64,000 nucleotides of DNA from Trochalopteron elliotii (Eukaryota > Chordata > Aves > Passeriformes > Leiothrichidae), in contig JANPWX010000108.1 in assembly GCA_024734555.1 (NCBI GenBank), positions 2,125,009-2,189,008 of the forward strand, written 5' to 3'. Position 1 is the stretch's first letter, and each line of letters starts with the position of its first letter. Of this stretch, positions 51,681 through 64,000 are shown piece by piece. Under the pieces are notes generated by a model. That model searched no databases and was not told the origin of the DNA. It was given only the letters and a program-made list of their open reading frames with translations. A program made the translations under genes and the position numbers.

Positions 51681-54600
51681 ACCACAAGGCTATTATTACA
51701 AAATATATACAAAGTTAGCAAATGAAACAAAACTTGAATCTCATGAAGATTGACTTTAAAATCTTAATTATCTCCTTTTAATACAGGATTTGCTTTTCAA
51801 ACTACTTTTTTCTTAATTAAACCAAGAAAGCCTGCACTTCTTTTCTGGGCTACTGCACTGCAATTCTTTACTAACTCTTGGTTGTATAATAAATGCCATA
51901 GACACATTTCACAGTGCAAGTCTACAACTGGTGTGACTTGAAATATAAATAAATAATTTTAGAAAATCTTAGCATTTGCCTTTTGCTCTTTTGTATCACA
52001 GTATTTTAATTATTCAATGGGATTTTTAATTAATTTCAAATGATTTTTCCATGATCACAAATTATGAAATCATTCAGGGAAAAAAAAATCTACCAAGTGG
52101 CAACTCTGAGAGTACTTTCATAAATACAAATCATATTCTTCCTGCGTTATCAAGCTACATCCCAGATGATAGACTCAATGTCTTTCACAGATAACAAAAA
52201 GTCTTCCAGCTCAGCAATTCTACAGTAGTCTATGATATCTGTGACCTCTGGAAATACTTGTTTTTGGCACAGCAGAAGAAGGACTTCTGGTCTAACCTTG
52301 GAGAAACACCATAGGCCACAAGCACTGATTTTTGTAATATTTCTGACACATTAAGACAAAACCAGGTTATTTTCAAAAATACAGATGCCATTTTCATAAA
52401 TATTTTTGGTCTCCAGAAAAATAACTCGGAGACCAGAATGAATTAGAAACTCCAAAAACTGCAACTGGTCTAGAACACGTAGCCAGTAAGAAAGTAGAGC
52501 AAGAAAACAGTCTACCTGCCAATTGCCATGAGACTTGTTTGTAGCAATGCACGTATCACAGCTGGGTACTAGTTCATGAAGGGTGTGTATCCGAAGGAAA
52601 CTGGATGATTGGCATTGACTATATAGGAGAGTGAGGCAGAAAATTATCTAATGCTTTAAGGTGAGAAAGAAAGGATGAGGAGAAAAGAGTAAGTAAAGGT
52701 CCAGTCTCCTGAACCAAACTCTCTTGCTCTCTTGAGGTTTCTGGCATAAGAATTTTGTCAAGGTACATTAGGCAGCTGCTTTGTACAGCAGCACAGTATT
52801 CCAGAATTTATCATGCTACTTACTATTCTTCCTACAGACTCAAGGAGTCAAGCATCATATTCTGTCTTCATTTTAGGTTATGATAATCCACAACAAACTG
52901 ATTTCTCTACCCAGTTCCCTTGTTTCATCATTCATTTCTGTGAATCCCTCCCCATGTCCCTTATTTGCCATTCTCACTATCTCAAGTGCCAGGCTACTGT
53001 TCCCTGCTGCTGCTCTCGCTTTTACAGTGCAATTCAAGTCATCAAACGCTGTTATGCCATAAGTCATTTGTGACTTCTGTAGTCAGCCACAGGCAGAAAG
53101 TTGTCACAAGACCAAGCCTTTTTATTAGGAGGCAAACGAGGCTCTTTAAGACAATAGCTGAAAATAGAAAGAAGGAAACACTCATGATAGCAGGCCTCAA
53201 AGCACTGGGCATGTAGTGAAGCAGAAAATTCAGAAGATGGAGAAATGTGGCCCTAACAATGAAATGAAACAAAGCTTATGGGAGAGAAAAAAACTGACTG
53301 GAGGAACAGATTTGAAAACAGTGAACATGAGAACTGCAATTAGGCAGAGAAAATAGGGCTATGACCAATCCTTGCAAAGAATTGGCTTGCATGAAAGAGA
53401 AAAACAATATCCTGATCTATTTCTCCTTCTAAGCCTCTTCAACTTTCAATAACCACTTGAACTTTGAATTGAAGAGAGAACATTGATACTTATGCTACCT
53501 GACCCAACAAGTAAACACCACTCATAAAACATCTACAAGAATTAAACCAACTATACAAAACCATACAATTTGGTAGAGAAGCAGATTCAAGTACCTTCTA
53601 GCTACAGTTATGAATTTGCAATGTCTGAAAAGCCCAAGCCTTCCCTTACAATTATTTTTCCAGCCATAATTCTGCTTTCTTTTCCAGTTATCTTCTGCAT
53701 CAAAAATTACCCTCCTTTAGACTAACTCTGAGGGAAAGGCTTAACCAAATGTTGAGGGACAAAGAAAGGCCTCTTAAATAGCAGAAGTTCTCTTTGATAA
53801 ATATCAAAAGGCCCATTGCATACACTGAAGAAAACTCAGCTTCTCAAAATCTCACGTATGCAAATACTTTTGAATGCAGACTTTTGTGCAACCAAAATCT
53901 AGGGCTAACAACTAGATAGTCATTTTGTCTCCTTTTAAAAAACTGTCCTGTGTTATGTTTTTCTCCATTTCCTTAAATTGTTTTGGTGATGACACTGTCA
54001 GTTTTTGATTAAACCATTTGCTAGAATATCCCATGTTTCCATATTTTTTCTCAGCTTGCAAATGTGAAATGAATTAACTGTTCCCTAAGTAGAGAGAAGA
54101 TGCCATTCTCTTGAATCCCGTCTTTCTTTTTGTGTCTTACATATATGCCCACATATTTTTTGTAAAGAAAAAAAAACAAAACAGAAAACCTTGACATGAA
54201 TTGATACAATTCTTCCAATTTTTAGGGAATCCTTTGGGACTTAATCTTGTTCCATTTTAGTTGAAAATTTTCTGGTTTGTTTATATGAATGAATTTTATC
54301 TTTTTTAATAAAACAATATTAAAATCACATATGTCTCAAGTATTCACACGTGGGTGGTTGTTTCCACTGAGTTAAACAGTATTCTCTGGTTTTGACCTAA
54401 CCTTTTTCCCTCATAAGAGACAGCACATTTAAGAGAAACAAGTGCGATAAACAGGATGCATGCCAAGCATATTTTGCATTATTTACACCAAAGTTCTGGT
54501 ATTTAAAAGCAAGAGCTAAAAAGAGGATAAAAAAGGCTGCCCTCCACAAACACTAATCCAGAAACAGTGAGTAGATTCCAGAGTCATCCTTACTTCCATT

Positions 54601-56251
54601 GTAGCCAACTGGAGCCACAGGCAGAGATGTCTTGGCTCTGATGGCAACTTTTCCCCTCCATGAGTCCTCATAGTACAAAAGTGTCATAACCATGGTGAAT
54701 GGCACCAGATCATGTCTTCTTTGTTTTAAAATATACTCCCTCAGTGAGGGAAGAACAACGACAGCAAAAACATGACTACTTTTGATCTGGTACCATGAAA
54801 ATTATCTTCAAGGTCCACCTGCTGGTAGGAAACTCACTTAAGGTCCAGTCCTTACCACAGAAGGTAAAATTTCTAGGTTCAGTTGGTTTAATTTATAATA
54901 CTTTGCAGGTAAATGCTCTATTTTTGTGGGAAAGGAGAAAATGACTGTGCTGTTGATATTGTCAATACAAGATGCAAAAAGTGATTCTGTGGACTGTACA
55001 CAAAAGACTGACCATTTTCTTTTCCAAATCTAAATAAAATGTATGCTCCCATAACATACAGAATTTATCTCAATTTACAGAATGAAGATGTTGTACTCTC
55101 TGCTGTCGATAACAACATAAATTTCGTTGCTACTTTTTGAAAAATCATAACCATTCTTAGAATAGTAGAAAATGTTAACTGATCCAGTTTCCATATCCTT
55201 GATAACTTTGTCCTCTGAGACTGAAGACATCCATCCGGATCCTTCCAGAACCACAACTCCTAAATTTCCTGAGATAAATTAATTTAATTTAGCACACTGT
55301 GAGATCTGTGCTTTTAAGAAACAATCTTAAAAACAAGGTATAGATTTTGTGGCTGGGTTTTAAAAAAATATAGTGCAACACCTGTAACCACAAAAAAAAA
55401 CTTCCCACATGATTGTTATTGTGTCCTCTGACCATCTAGGTAAGGACACAGCAATCTCCTCTCTCCATGTCAGCACAGCAACCAGCAGCAAACTCGAGGA
55501 GTTGCAGAAATGTAAGTCTGTTCCAGAACAACAGGGGAGAAATAAAAAGAACATTGTGCATCCTTTCTGAGTGCTGTGAAATATGAACGTGCTACTACAA
55601 GTTCTCTTTAGTATTCTATTTTTTCAAAGCTCCTTACAGTCCAGTAATGAGGCAAGAATCTTAATCTCATCTTCAAAACCCCAAAAGACACTTTTGCTTT
55701 GTTTTCCCATAAGCCTACCAGAGCTTGTGCTGTTAGGTTGTTGTTTTTCTTGTTTTGTAGTGGGTTTTTTTCAATCCTGTAAGATGACTGTGCACAGTCT
55801 CTCTTCCCCTCCCAAGACCATATTAGTATTTATTTGTATCAGCAAACAGTATCAGTTCTCTGCACTACAGAGTGAGAAAGCTAATACTTCAGTAAATTGT
55901 GGCTGCCTCCTGTTACATCTGTTCTGCTCTGTTCGCTAATTGCCTGTCACAACCGCTGAGCCATGGTGCCAGCCATGCTGCCACTTCCTCTCTGGTCAGC
56001 TTGTCATCTCCCATTAATCTGAGCCCTGTTGCTTTTTCCACAGCCAATGTTTTTACACTCTGGATATAATGAAAATCTATTACTTCAGTGTTATACAAAA
56101 ATGACAAAATTATAATTCAAAAGAGAAAAAAGTTAATGACTTTTTGCGGGAAAGTTGACAGTTTCCTACTGTAGCAGCAAATTATTTTCTTTGATCCTGT
56201 TTCAATTTCAGGAGTATATATAAAGGTTTACATATCTTTCCATCTGATGCA

Positions 56252-56300
56252 ATATTATTAATATTATTATTCATTATTAATCCTTATTATTTCATTATAT
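56252..56300. repeat. (ATT)n-rich degenerate repeat
   Basis: ATTATTAATATTATTATTCA followed by TTATTAATCCTTATTATTTC, a degenerate trinucleotide tract. Confidence 0.8.
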
Positions 56301-56570
56301 GGAAAGAAATTTTTAGAATCAAACTTTGTGAATGTGAAAAAACTAAATCTGACCATAAGTAGTGATATCTAGAATATGACAATTTTAAAAGAAAGTAATT
56401 TGATTTTTATGCTGAAATTTACCTTTTTTTGCTAAATTGGTTGGTTTGAAACGGATCTGTATTTGCTAAACCAGACAGCTTTTTGCAAAACTTTTATATT
56501 CTCAACATTTTAATTCAGTAGCCTAGAGTACAGAAGTGGAAGATCACACCTTAACAGATAGAGAATGAGA

Positions 56571-56990
56571 GCCATAGAATCAGGGAATCGCTTACATTGG
56601 GAAAGATCTTTAAGATCATTGAGTCAAATCATCCAAATTAACTCCTAAACCATGTCTCATGCTTCATCTAAATGTCTCTTAAATACCTCCATGTATGTTT
56701 CTTCAGCTGCTTCACTAGGCAAATTCTTCCAATGTTGGCAACTCTTTCCTGAAGAAAGACCACTGCCCTGGTCCTGCTGTCCATACTAGTTTTGATACAG
56801 GCCAGGATGCCACTGGCCTTCTTGGCCACCTGGACACATGCTGGCTCATGTTCAGCTCCTGTGGACCAGGAGCCTCATGTCCTTCTCCTCCAGTTTTCCA
56901 GCCACTCTTCCCTCACCCTGCAGCACTGTGTGGAGCTATTGTGACCCAAGTGCAGGGCCTGGCATTTTGCCTTGTTGAACTGATTCCCAA
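56571..56990 (-). mobile_element. CR1 LINE fragment with internal deletion
   Basis: On the plus strand it opens with CCATAGAATCAGGGAATCGC, the reverse of a CR1 3' end, followed by AAGATCTTTAAGATCATTGA. From about 56762 it continues with GGCCAGGATGCCACTGGCCT and TTCTTGGCCACCTGGACACA, and then GTGACCCAAGTGCAGGGCCT. In intact CR1 these two parts are separated by a few hundred bases, the stretch retained in the copy at 47565. This copy therefore appears to lack an internal segment, with the junction near 56755-56765. The start of the 85-codon frame at 56848 on the plus strand is antisense CR1. Confidence 0.88.
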
Positions 56991-58049
56991 CAGGCTTCCA
57001 CAAGGTAAGGCATGCACATATAGGACAGTTGCTTCTCAACAGCTCAAATGGAGCAGAGCAGCAGTGTACTCCCCTGAAACTGTTTGTCACGCATTAAGGT
57101 TTTAACAAAATGTAGATATATCTCTTAAGGAAATGAGAGCTCAAGGTGACACATAAATTACAGGACTGAGAAACAGAGCGATGTTCTCACAAGCAATTAA
57201 AAGTGGCTATGGCAGATCTTGCTTTTTTGGAATAAAATATTCTTTTAGTTTTTAAATTATGCACAGGGGGAAAATAATAGAAATATCATTTCAGAATAAT
57301 CAAAATTGTTTTGCTGCACAAATTTCTGAGTGTGACTTCATTTGGGAATCAAAGTCCTAAAGCTTCAGGGCTAAGCATATGCTCTCAGATTATACATATC
57401 TGAAGGACACTTTCCCCAGGTGGGATATTTTGGCTGTCTATGCTATCATCTCCTCGGAACAACCTGTCCTTGCTGTGGTCTTGATGAATTAGCATGCTTT
57501 CAAGCAGTTCCTGGGTGCAGTTCAGGGGTTAGAATGAGTAAGAGACCTCTAACAAACCTGCTGACAGAGCAGAAGCTTCATGTTATATTTACAGGCAGGT
57601 TTATGCCTGGTTTTGCCCTCCATGCTGGAGAACAGCATGGAGCACCTTTATTTTATTAGCAGTCATTTATTCTCAAAGGCCTAATAGAAGAATGACAAGG
57701 CAAAGCCACCTCTCTGTTCACCCCATTTCCCTGAGCTGTGCCCATGAGCAGGAAGACCTGGCACTGGAATTATGAGATTCGTGGCTCTGTAGCACACTCC
57801 CCAGAGCCCACAAGAAGCCCTGGACCCACAGTGATCTGCCTGACAGCTACATATGCAGGACACTTTCCAGCCTGACATTGAAATGTAAGACCTGGGGAGT
57901 TACTCTGGATCAAGGAGTTTAGTCTTTTAGGAACAAAATTACTTCATGATCCCTCTTTATTTGCTCAACAATAAAAACCCAAATGTGTAAAAATTCTGCA
58001 CTTAGGAACCAAATACAAATAAGGCATTTTGCAGAATGGGAAACAGCTG

Positions 58050-58090
58050 CATGCCATTATTGCCAGTGGTCATGCCATTACTGACAGGCA
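58050..58090. repeat. Imperfect tandem duplication, about 21 bp
   Basis: CATGCCATTATTGCCAGTGG(T) at 58050-58070 is followed by CATGCCATTACTGACAGGCA at 58071-58090, with several mismatches. Confidence 0.7.
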
Positions 58091-58113
58091 TGGATTTCAA
58101 TATTCTGCAACCC

Positions 58114-58127
58114 AAAAAAAAAAAAAA
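58114..58127 (+). repeat. Poly(A) run, 14 nt
   Basis: Fourteen A after CAACCC; no retrocopy recognised upstream. Confidence 0.9.
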
Positions 58128-61100
58128 GGAAATTAATCCAAACCCCACAGCATTTATACAAATCAAATACAAATAAATACATCAAAAATATTTATATCTG
58201 CATAATTTCATAATTACCTAACTTCTGTTTGAACTTCTGATGCAAAGGGAATACACATATAAAGAAAAAACCAAACTGAAAAAATACCAAGCAGTTTTTT
58301 CAGAGACCTAGGAAGATCTAAGACTCGTTACGTAAGTAATGCATTCTCAATAAAAGAAACCCATGTGAATGAAAACATGATGATATAGTTAAGAAGAACA
58401 AGCTGCATGACATGACACTTCATTTCTGGAGGACCTGGGAGATCAATAACTAAGTCTGTGTAAAATTATTCACATCTCTTCAAAAAGTATGACCTGAAGA
58501 ATGAGTTGATGTGCATCACATTTTCTTTCCAGTAACTGGGATGTAATGTAAAATCTGTAGACAAGATCATTGATTTTGTTTTTTGCCTTTAAAAAACGAC
58601 ATATTAGGATGAAATTTTTCTGAAATATAACATCAATGAAGTTATCATTGGGATAAACTCATGCCTGTGCACTTATTTAAATTGACACATATATTCTTTT
58701 AGATCTCTCCTTCATTCTGCTTTGCAAGTTGAAAACTAATTGCCCTATACTTGATTATTCCAGTTTCTATGCTCTTGTGCATTTTGAAAAGTAGAATCCC
58801 CAAATATTGTCTTTCCTATTTTGCTGGTTAAGCACTTAGATTGCCACAGGGCTGGACTGAAATTGTTCAGGACATGATGAGACTCTGGATTTCTCTGGGC
58901 GTTATCAGCCAGTCAGAATTCAGGCAAGACAGCCAGCATATTAGAATGAAATGTCAATTACAATGCTCTTCAGTGTTACAAGTTTCTGAGGATGACTGGG
59001 AAATAAATGCATGATGGTTGCAGAAATTACTTTCTTTGTAGTTTAGCTGTAATACTGGCAGCTAGCAAAGGGAGAAATCTTATTTTCTGTTCAATTTATT
59101 TAAGGGTCTGCACATTTGTGCAAAGCTCAGACAAGAAGACATGCTTCCTTAAGCAGGCCAAGCTACCCAGCCAATTCCTACAGTAACTGCCCCTGCTAGT
59201 ATTTTCAATAAAAGGTCTTTCTGTGTAAGAATTACTTCTTCTAGTAAAAAGAGAGCAATGCCTCTAACATTAATTTCTCTTGCACAAATTGCTTCCACAA
59301 TATTTATTCTCCCATTGAATTAACATTATCTTGGCTAAAAATTAGAATTTCTCTCTGTTTTAATGAGATCTCCACAAAGACAAGGTCTTAATCTGGAATG
59401 ACCTTATTACAACATCTCTTAATTGTTGATGGCAGCAAATGAAATGCAAGTGGACATAGAACAAATTGCTTCATTAACAGTACAGTCTGTACCTGAGGAA
59501 CTGTAACCCACATTTCCAATTCATGGAGCAGTTCATCTCATCATTTGTCTCCCACAATGAGATTACACTGCCCGTGTAAGCTAACAGCATACTTACTTGT
59601 CGCATTATGAGAATATGCTGTTTAGCAACTTATAGGAGGTATTATTAATTATGTAAAATATTGTCTTCACTTCCAAACACAGAAAGATCATCATATTTTA
59701 AAAGTATGGTGTATCTGAGAATGCAAGGGCCACATCAACAGCTGTATTTCCACTGAAGGAAATACTTGTATTTGTGAAGTATCCTATTCAGCAGTCGACT
59801 TTCTCACCTTGGCAGTAGGGCATCATAGGTCTCATTGAAAAACAAAAGTGTCAATGATAATAAAGTTATTAGCTATAAACTCATCCAAACACTGGAAATG
59901 AAGTAACATTTGGGTTCAGAGTCTGCTACTTAAATAATTGTTGAAGTGTGAAAATTGCAGTATTAAAGCTCTTCCTGGGATATTCAGCTATTTTGACAAT
60001 TAAATGTATTTATGTGCATGTAGCACTGTGGAGCTTCATAAATTTCACTTTCTTTTAAAAGTAATTAAATAATAGTGCACCAAAACCACAAAGGCAAACC
60101 CATGGAAAATGGGAAGTGACAAAATCAAGTTCTATTTGCAGCTTCAATTCAGCATCTTCGCACTTACATAAGTTCTTAAATAAAACTATGTAGACAATGG
60201 TGACAAATCCAGAAAAGACTAGTAAGCTTTCATCTCAATGAGAAATCATATTTGCTTTGATTACTGCTTTGGTTTTCATTCCAGGCTATGCAATGAACAA
60301 AGGAGATATAAAAATACAATGAGAACAATTAATAGATTATCAGCATGACACAAATACAAAGGCCGAAACAAAAAGGTATATTTAATCTCAGTTGTGTGGG
60401 TAAAATATATTTTAAAATAAAAGGTAAAGGATGCTTAAAAAAGAAAATCTACCTCCAAATAAACAAATAATTCCATTTTTTCAGGATGACTTTGGAGATG
60501 AATAGATGTTATTTCAGGTCTTTTAAACTGGCAATCTGAACCAAGAGCTTCTGATGCAAAGTATAGCTGATGAAAATAAATTATTCTCTGCGTGGAAGAA
60601 CCACCAAAGAATGGGAGGGGGAGGAAAGGACAGACCACGTATATATGAAGGTGCTGCTCTGCTCAACCATCCCCATCTGAATGTGATGAATCCAGAATTA
60701 TTAACATATCACCAGGAAGATCTGAAACCCCTATTTCCCTACCAAGCCCTGCTGCACCAGTACCAAAGTCATGGTTCCAGCTGTTGTACTCATCCATGGA
60801 TCAAGGTCTGTGAGACTTGTGAACTTTCTCTGCACCTGAGCACACAGAAAATTCAACAGCAGCATTCTTGATGGCATGCTTCATTGTATGTGAATCTGTG
60901 GCTTTTCAGAGTCTAATAATTTTTTCCAAGTTAACTGTATTTTCATAAGCATAGGAAAAAAGCACCCTGACAAAGTAGTTCTCCTGCTCCTAAGCCCAAA
61001 GGCACTAGAACACTTCAAAGAAGCAAATTGGAATACTATTTTTGAAAGAAAAATGTTTTTCTTCTCCTAAAGTAATTTGCATTTTAAATGACAGAGACAT

Positions 61101-61684
61101 TTGTACTGAAGCATTAAAATAAAAAACTACTTAAAATATGGAAAAACTTATTCCAAAATTATTAGTGTTTGGAGAAGTTATGATAGGCTTATAATAAAAA
61201 TGTTATACACCAAACTTTATTCATAAGAGTAGGTGCTATTTCTGCTCTCCAAGCTCCAGATAGCAAGCATCTTGGGATCTGAATAACCACTATGGTATCA
61301 TTCTTTTTTTAAGACATTAGGATTTAGATGTATAATAATTCAGTATGCTCTCAGATTGATGGTTAGGCTGACCACTACTCACCATCCCCTCTGCAGTCAA
61401 CACATCCTCTGAGGCAAAGCCAGGTACATTTGAGGGATAGTTTGCTCTACTCTGCAGGACTGCAGCTTGTTATGATAAGGTAATTAAAGGTTTGGGTTGT
61501 CCCACACCCCCTAGGATTATATCTCAGTCATCTTTCTAGGCTTAAACACACCTATGTGCCGTTATTACGTTTTGAGACATTGAGGCATGTGCTCCTACCT
61601 ACTCTACATAAAAACCTTATAAGCAGATACTGTGATATCCCCATCTTTATGTATTTCCAAACAAAATTATTTAGTCATTAAAGG

Positions 61685-61875
61685 CCTGTTAGGCTTCAGG
61701 CCACAGAGGAGACCTGGACCAGCTGAGAGGTAACATTAATAAGTCCAGCAATTTGAAGAGAACTTTGCACTGGGAGGTGGGTGATCCTGCACCAACCACC
61801 TTGGGACCCAGCAAAACCAATCTCTGAGCAGGGACTTTAGGAGCATTGGCACAGCCAGAATCAAACCTGCATTGA
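61685..61875. other. GC-richer patch, possible old repeat
   Basis: The texture (GAGAACTTTGCACTGGGAGG, then GGTGATCCTGCACCAACCAC) recalls the coding tail of a CR1-like element but cannot be aligned to one by eye. A 71-codon minus-strand frame here is unrecognised. Confidence 0.3.
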
Positions 61876-64000
61876 TTAAGAGAATGCATGAATGGCAAGA
61901 ACACTCATTTTTTTATTTGATCAGGTCTATGTGCATTGATTCAAACAGCAAACATTTTAAAGTGTCTCTCATTCTTTGAAACAATTCTGTTAGTGAGATC
62001 AAAGGCAGCATGAATAATAAGTTTAGCAGGAAAAATGTAGAGGAGTAATTACACAAAAATCTATACACCTTCATGCAATCTCATTTGAAAACACAATGGA
62101 CAATTTCTTGCAAGGGACATCCCTCTCCATCTCTCTGCTGGGGATAATAAACCTTGGAGATTAAATGAAAGAAAGAGGGAAATTAGTCATTTAGTTCTAT
62201 TAACTATTTTAACCTGACATGTATGGAATGATATGATAATTACTATTGAAAGGTAGAATATACCATATGGATAGGGCAGAAATGGTCAGGCAATATCAAA
62301 CTACAGTTCATTTCAAACTGGACTGTAATCTCTTAGCACTGACAATTTTAACAATCTTGCCAAGCCACTGAGGAAGCTGAATCAACAAAAATGAGTTTTT
62401 GATTGATTACGATTAAGTCATGGTATTCCATTTTTCAAACACAGAGATACCGAGGTTATTTAAAGGTTATTAAATATATTCTTCTGTGTATATTTAAGCA
62501 TCACCCTAATCTCATCAACACTATTCGAGAACAGATGTTTCTCAAATAGCTCAAGAAGATTTTGAAGTACAAACTGTTTATTTAATGATCAGTTAACACT
62601 GTGAAGGTCAAAACCCAAAAAGGCTAAATCCAAAATGCTACTACTATTTGCAGTTGATGGTGTGTCCCATTTCTACCACTGCTAATAAACCAATACTGTG
62701 TGAGCTTTAGATTCATAATACAAATTCAAGCAACCAAAAATTTAAAGCTTTAGAAGCATCATGCAAAATGCCCCAAGCAACTTGAATAGAAGAGGGTTTA
62801 CACCTGCAGGATGTGAGAAATTGGCCCTGTCTAAATGGGCATCAGGTAGGTAAAGGTAGTTTCAGATAATAATCCTATCTCACTGCAAGTTATAAAATCC
62901 CTATTAAATATTACAGTGATCCTCAGGTACAATAAGAAATTAATAAAAATAAAAGTCAGAAGTGAGTATGCAGAGGAGAAAATGTCTCATAAATGAAAAA
63001 TGACCTAGAACTTACAGGCCTTGAGTCATTTCTCTAACAGCTGCAAAAATGTCAACAGCGGTAAAACATAAAAAGCCAGCAGTGATTTCATTAATAGTAC
63101 TCTGCTACACTGCAGAGGGAATTGTGCTAACATCCACTCGAAGGACAGACATTGCCTTTAAAATTCAAATACGTGAACTGGAACTTTTCCTCGCTGTCAA
63201 CTCACCTGCTGCTACCTACACAAATGAAGCTGGCCAAGAGGAGATCGTTAATCCATGGTCCCTATGAATCTCTCATTTTCTCAGTGAGTGGAGCACAGCA
63301 TGCTGGAGCACATCCTACTCACAGCAAGAGCATCACAGAGTCCAGAGACTCTGGAGGAATGATTGCTGATTATGCTAATTCTGTACTTAGAGCATCAGTC
63401 GAAAAATATCCCCCACACCACTGCAGGTTGAGAGCTACCATATGTGTGTCCTTGAGCTTTTTGCTTTCCAAATATTAGTGACTCCATTTTATAATTTAGC
63501 CTGTCTTTAAAGCAGCCTCCAAAAAATGGAAAGCAAATATACTGTCTGTGAAAGAAAAAAAAAATGTCACTGTGGTTAAGATACTAAATGAGGTCTCAAA
63601 AAATTTGGGTTAAATATTTAGATTAGCTCACAGAAACCTGGACTGACCCTAGGCAAGCCAAGAGAAGACATGCAAGAAAATAGCTTAAGTGAGACATGAG
63701 GACATTGTCTTGTCTATTTAATACCAAGCTGTCTGAACAAAGAGGTTGTCTCCTATTACCTGCAGGTACAGTACTTGTATACCAGGGCATCACTGAGGAC
63801 TTCTTGGTGCTACTTTAATACAGCTTTATATTATAGAAAAGGTCAAGCAATATTTTAGGATGCAATAAATTTAATTTCAAAATATCCAGACTACCTGAAA
63901 GCAGTAGAAACGTCACTGTTGTCAGTTCACCTAGTGAGGAGGAAGTAGAGGAGACACAGGGCTGACTGCAGTGCTCTGGCCACACCTTTCCCTTGCCTTT

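Larger units (their letters stand above)
51001..56570. other. Unique AT-rich DNA, no gene recognised
   Basis: The stretch holds the nested inverted repeats at 51646 and several overlapping small frames at 52813-53272 on both strands. None shows a domain, and opposite-strand overlap argues for chance. Confidence 0.6.
56991..64000. other. Unique AT-rich DNA, no gene recognised
   Basis: No interspersed repeat is identified with confidence after the CR1 at 56.6-57.0 kb. Open frames at 60554-60871 (105 codons) and 63152-63478 (108 codons) start with ATG but have no recognisable family, signal peptide or splice context. Confidence 0.6.

Noticed and set aside
56848..57105. 85-codon plus-strand and 71-codon minus-strand frames
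   Set aside because: The first half is CR1 sequence; no independent coding signal in the rest.
63049..63478. Two overlapping 72- and 108-codon frames near the right end
   Set aside because: They overlap in different frames, and neither has splice context or a recognisable motif.
1..64000. Search for CRISPR arrays, operons, phage or other prokaryote-type systems
   Set aside because: No regular spaced direct repeats and no tight runs of long open frames exist; the repeat content is that of a bird genome.

Overview
The window looks like vertebrate nuclear DNA, most likely from a bird. The main evidence is four CR1 LINE fragments, one of which still carries the 8-bp ATTCTATG-type tail that is a hallmark of avian CR1 3' ends. 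Two LTR-like blocks also have the layout I recall for avian endogenous retrovirus LTRs. The DNA is AT-rich throughout, interspersed repeats are sparse, and no reading frame longer than 222 codons exists. The few longest frames lie inside repeats or antisense to them. Nothing resembles bacterial, phage or organellar DNA: I see no operons, ribosome-binding sites, CRISPR arrays or tRNA/rRNA genes. The picture is that of an intergenic region or the inside of very long introns.

Layout. 1-9.8 kb: unique AT-rich DNA with a small GC-richer patch near 8.5 kb. 9.85-12.5 kb: a GC-richer cluster holding a patch with a short CTG run, an LTR-like stretch and a clear old solo LTR on the minus strand (about 11968-12530). 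12.5-32 kb: mostly unique DNA with short tandem duplications, (TA/CA) tracts, a 13-bp inverted repeat (25639-25710) and several exon-like intervals. 32132-32259: an uninterrupted 128-nt pyrimidine microsatellite, (CTTT)n then (CTTTT)n. 36.6 kb: CR1 tail. 40.7-40.9 kb: an exon-like interval beside an AT-rich tandem palindrome. 44.85-45.27 kb: a second, different minus-strand solo LTR. 45617-45704: the best candidate coding exon in the window. 47.6-48.0, 50.9-51.0 and 56.6-57.0 kb: three more CR1 fragments. 57-64 kb: unique AT-rich DNA.

Gene content. No complete gene can be supported. The most credible coding signal is a pair of plus-strand exon-like intervals, 13664-13789 and 45617-45704. Each has an open frame, an acceptor and a donor, and the codon phases match across a 31.8-kb gap (AG left over, then T). 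I do not recognise the peptide. Other exon-like intervals (25112-25202, 40696-40758, minus 6242-6284, minus 20080-20088) do not fit that phase chain and may be chance. I found no previously undescribed biological system; the findings are candidate exons, structured repeats and repeat history.
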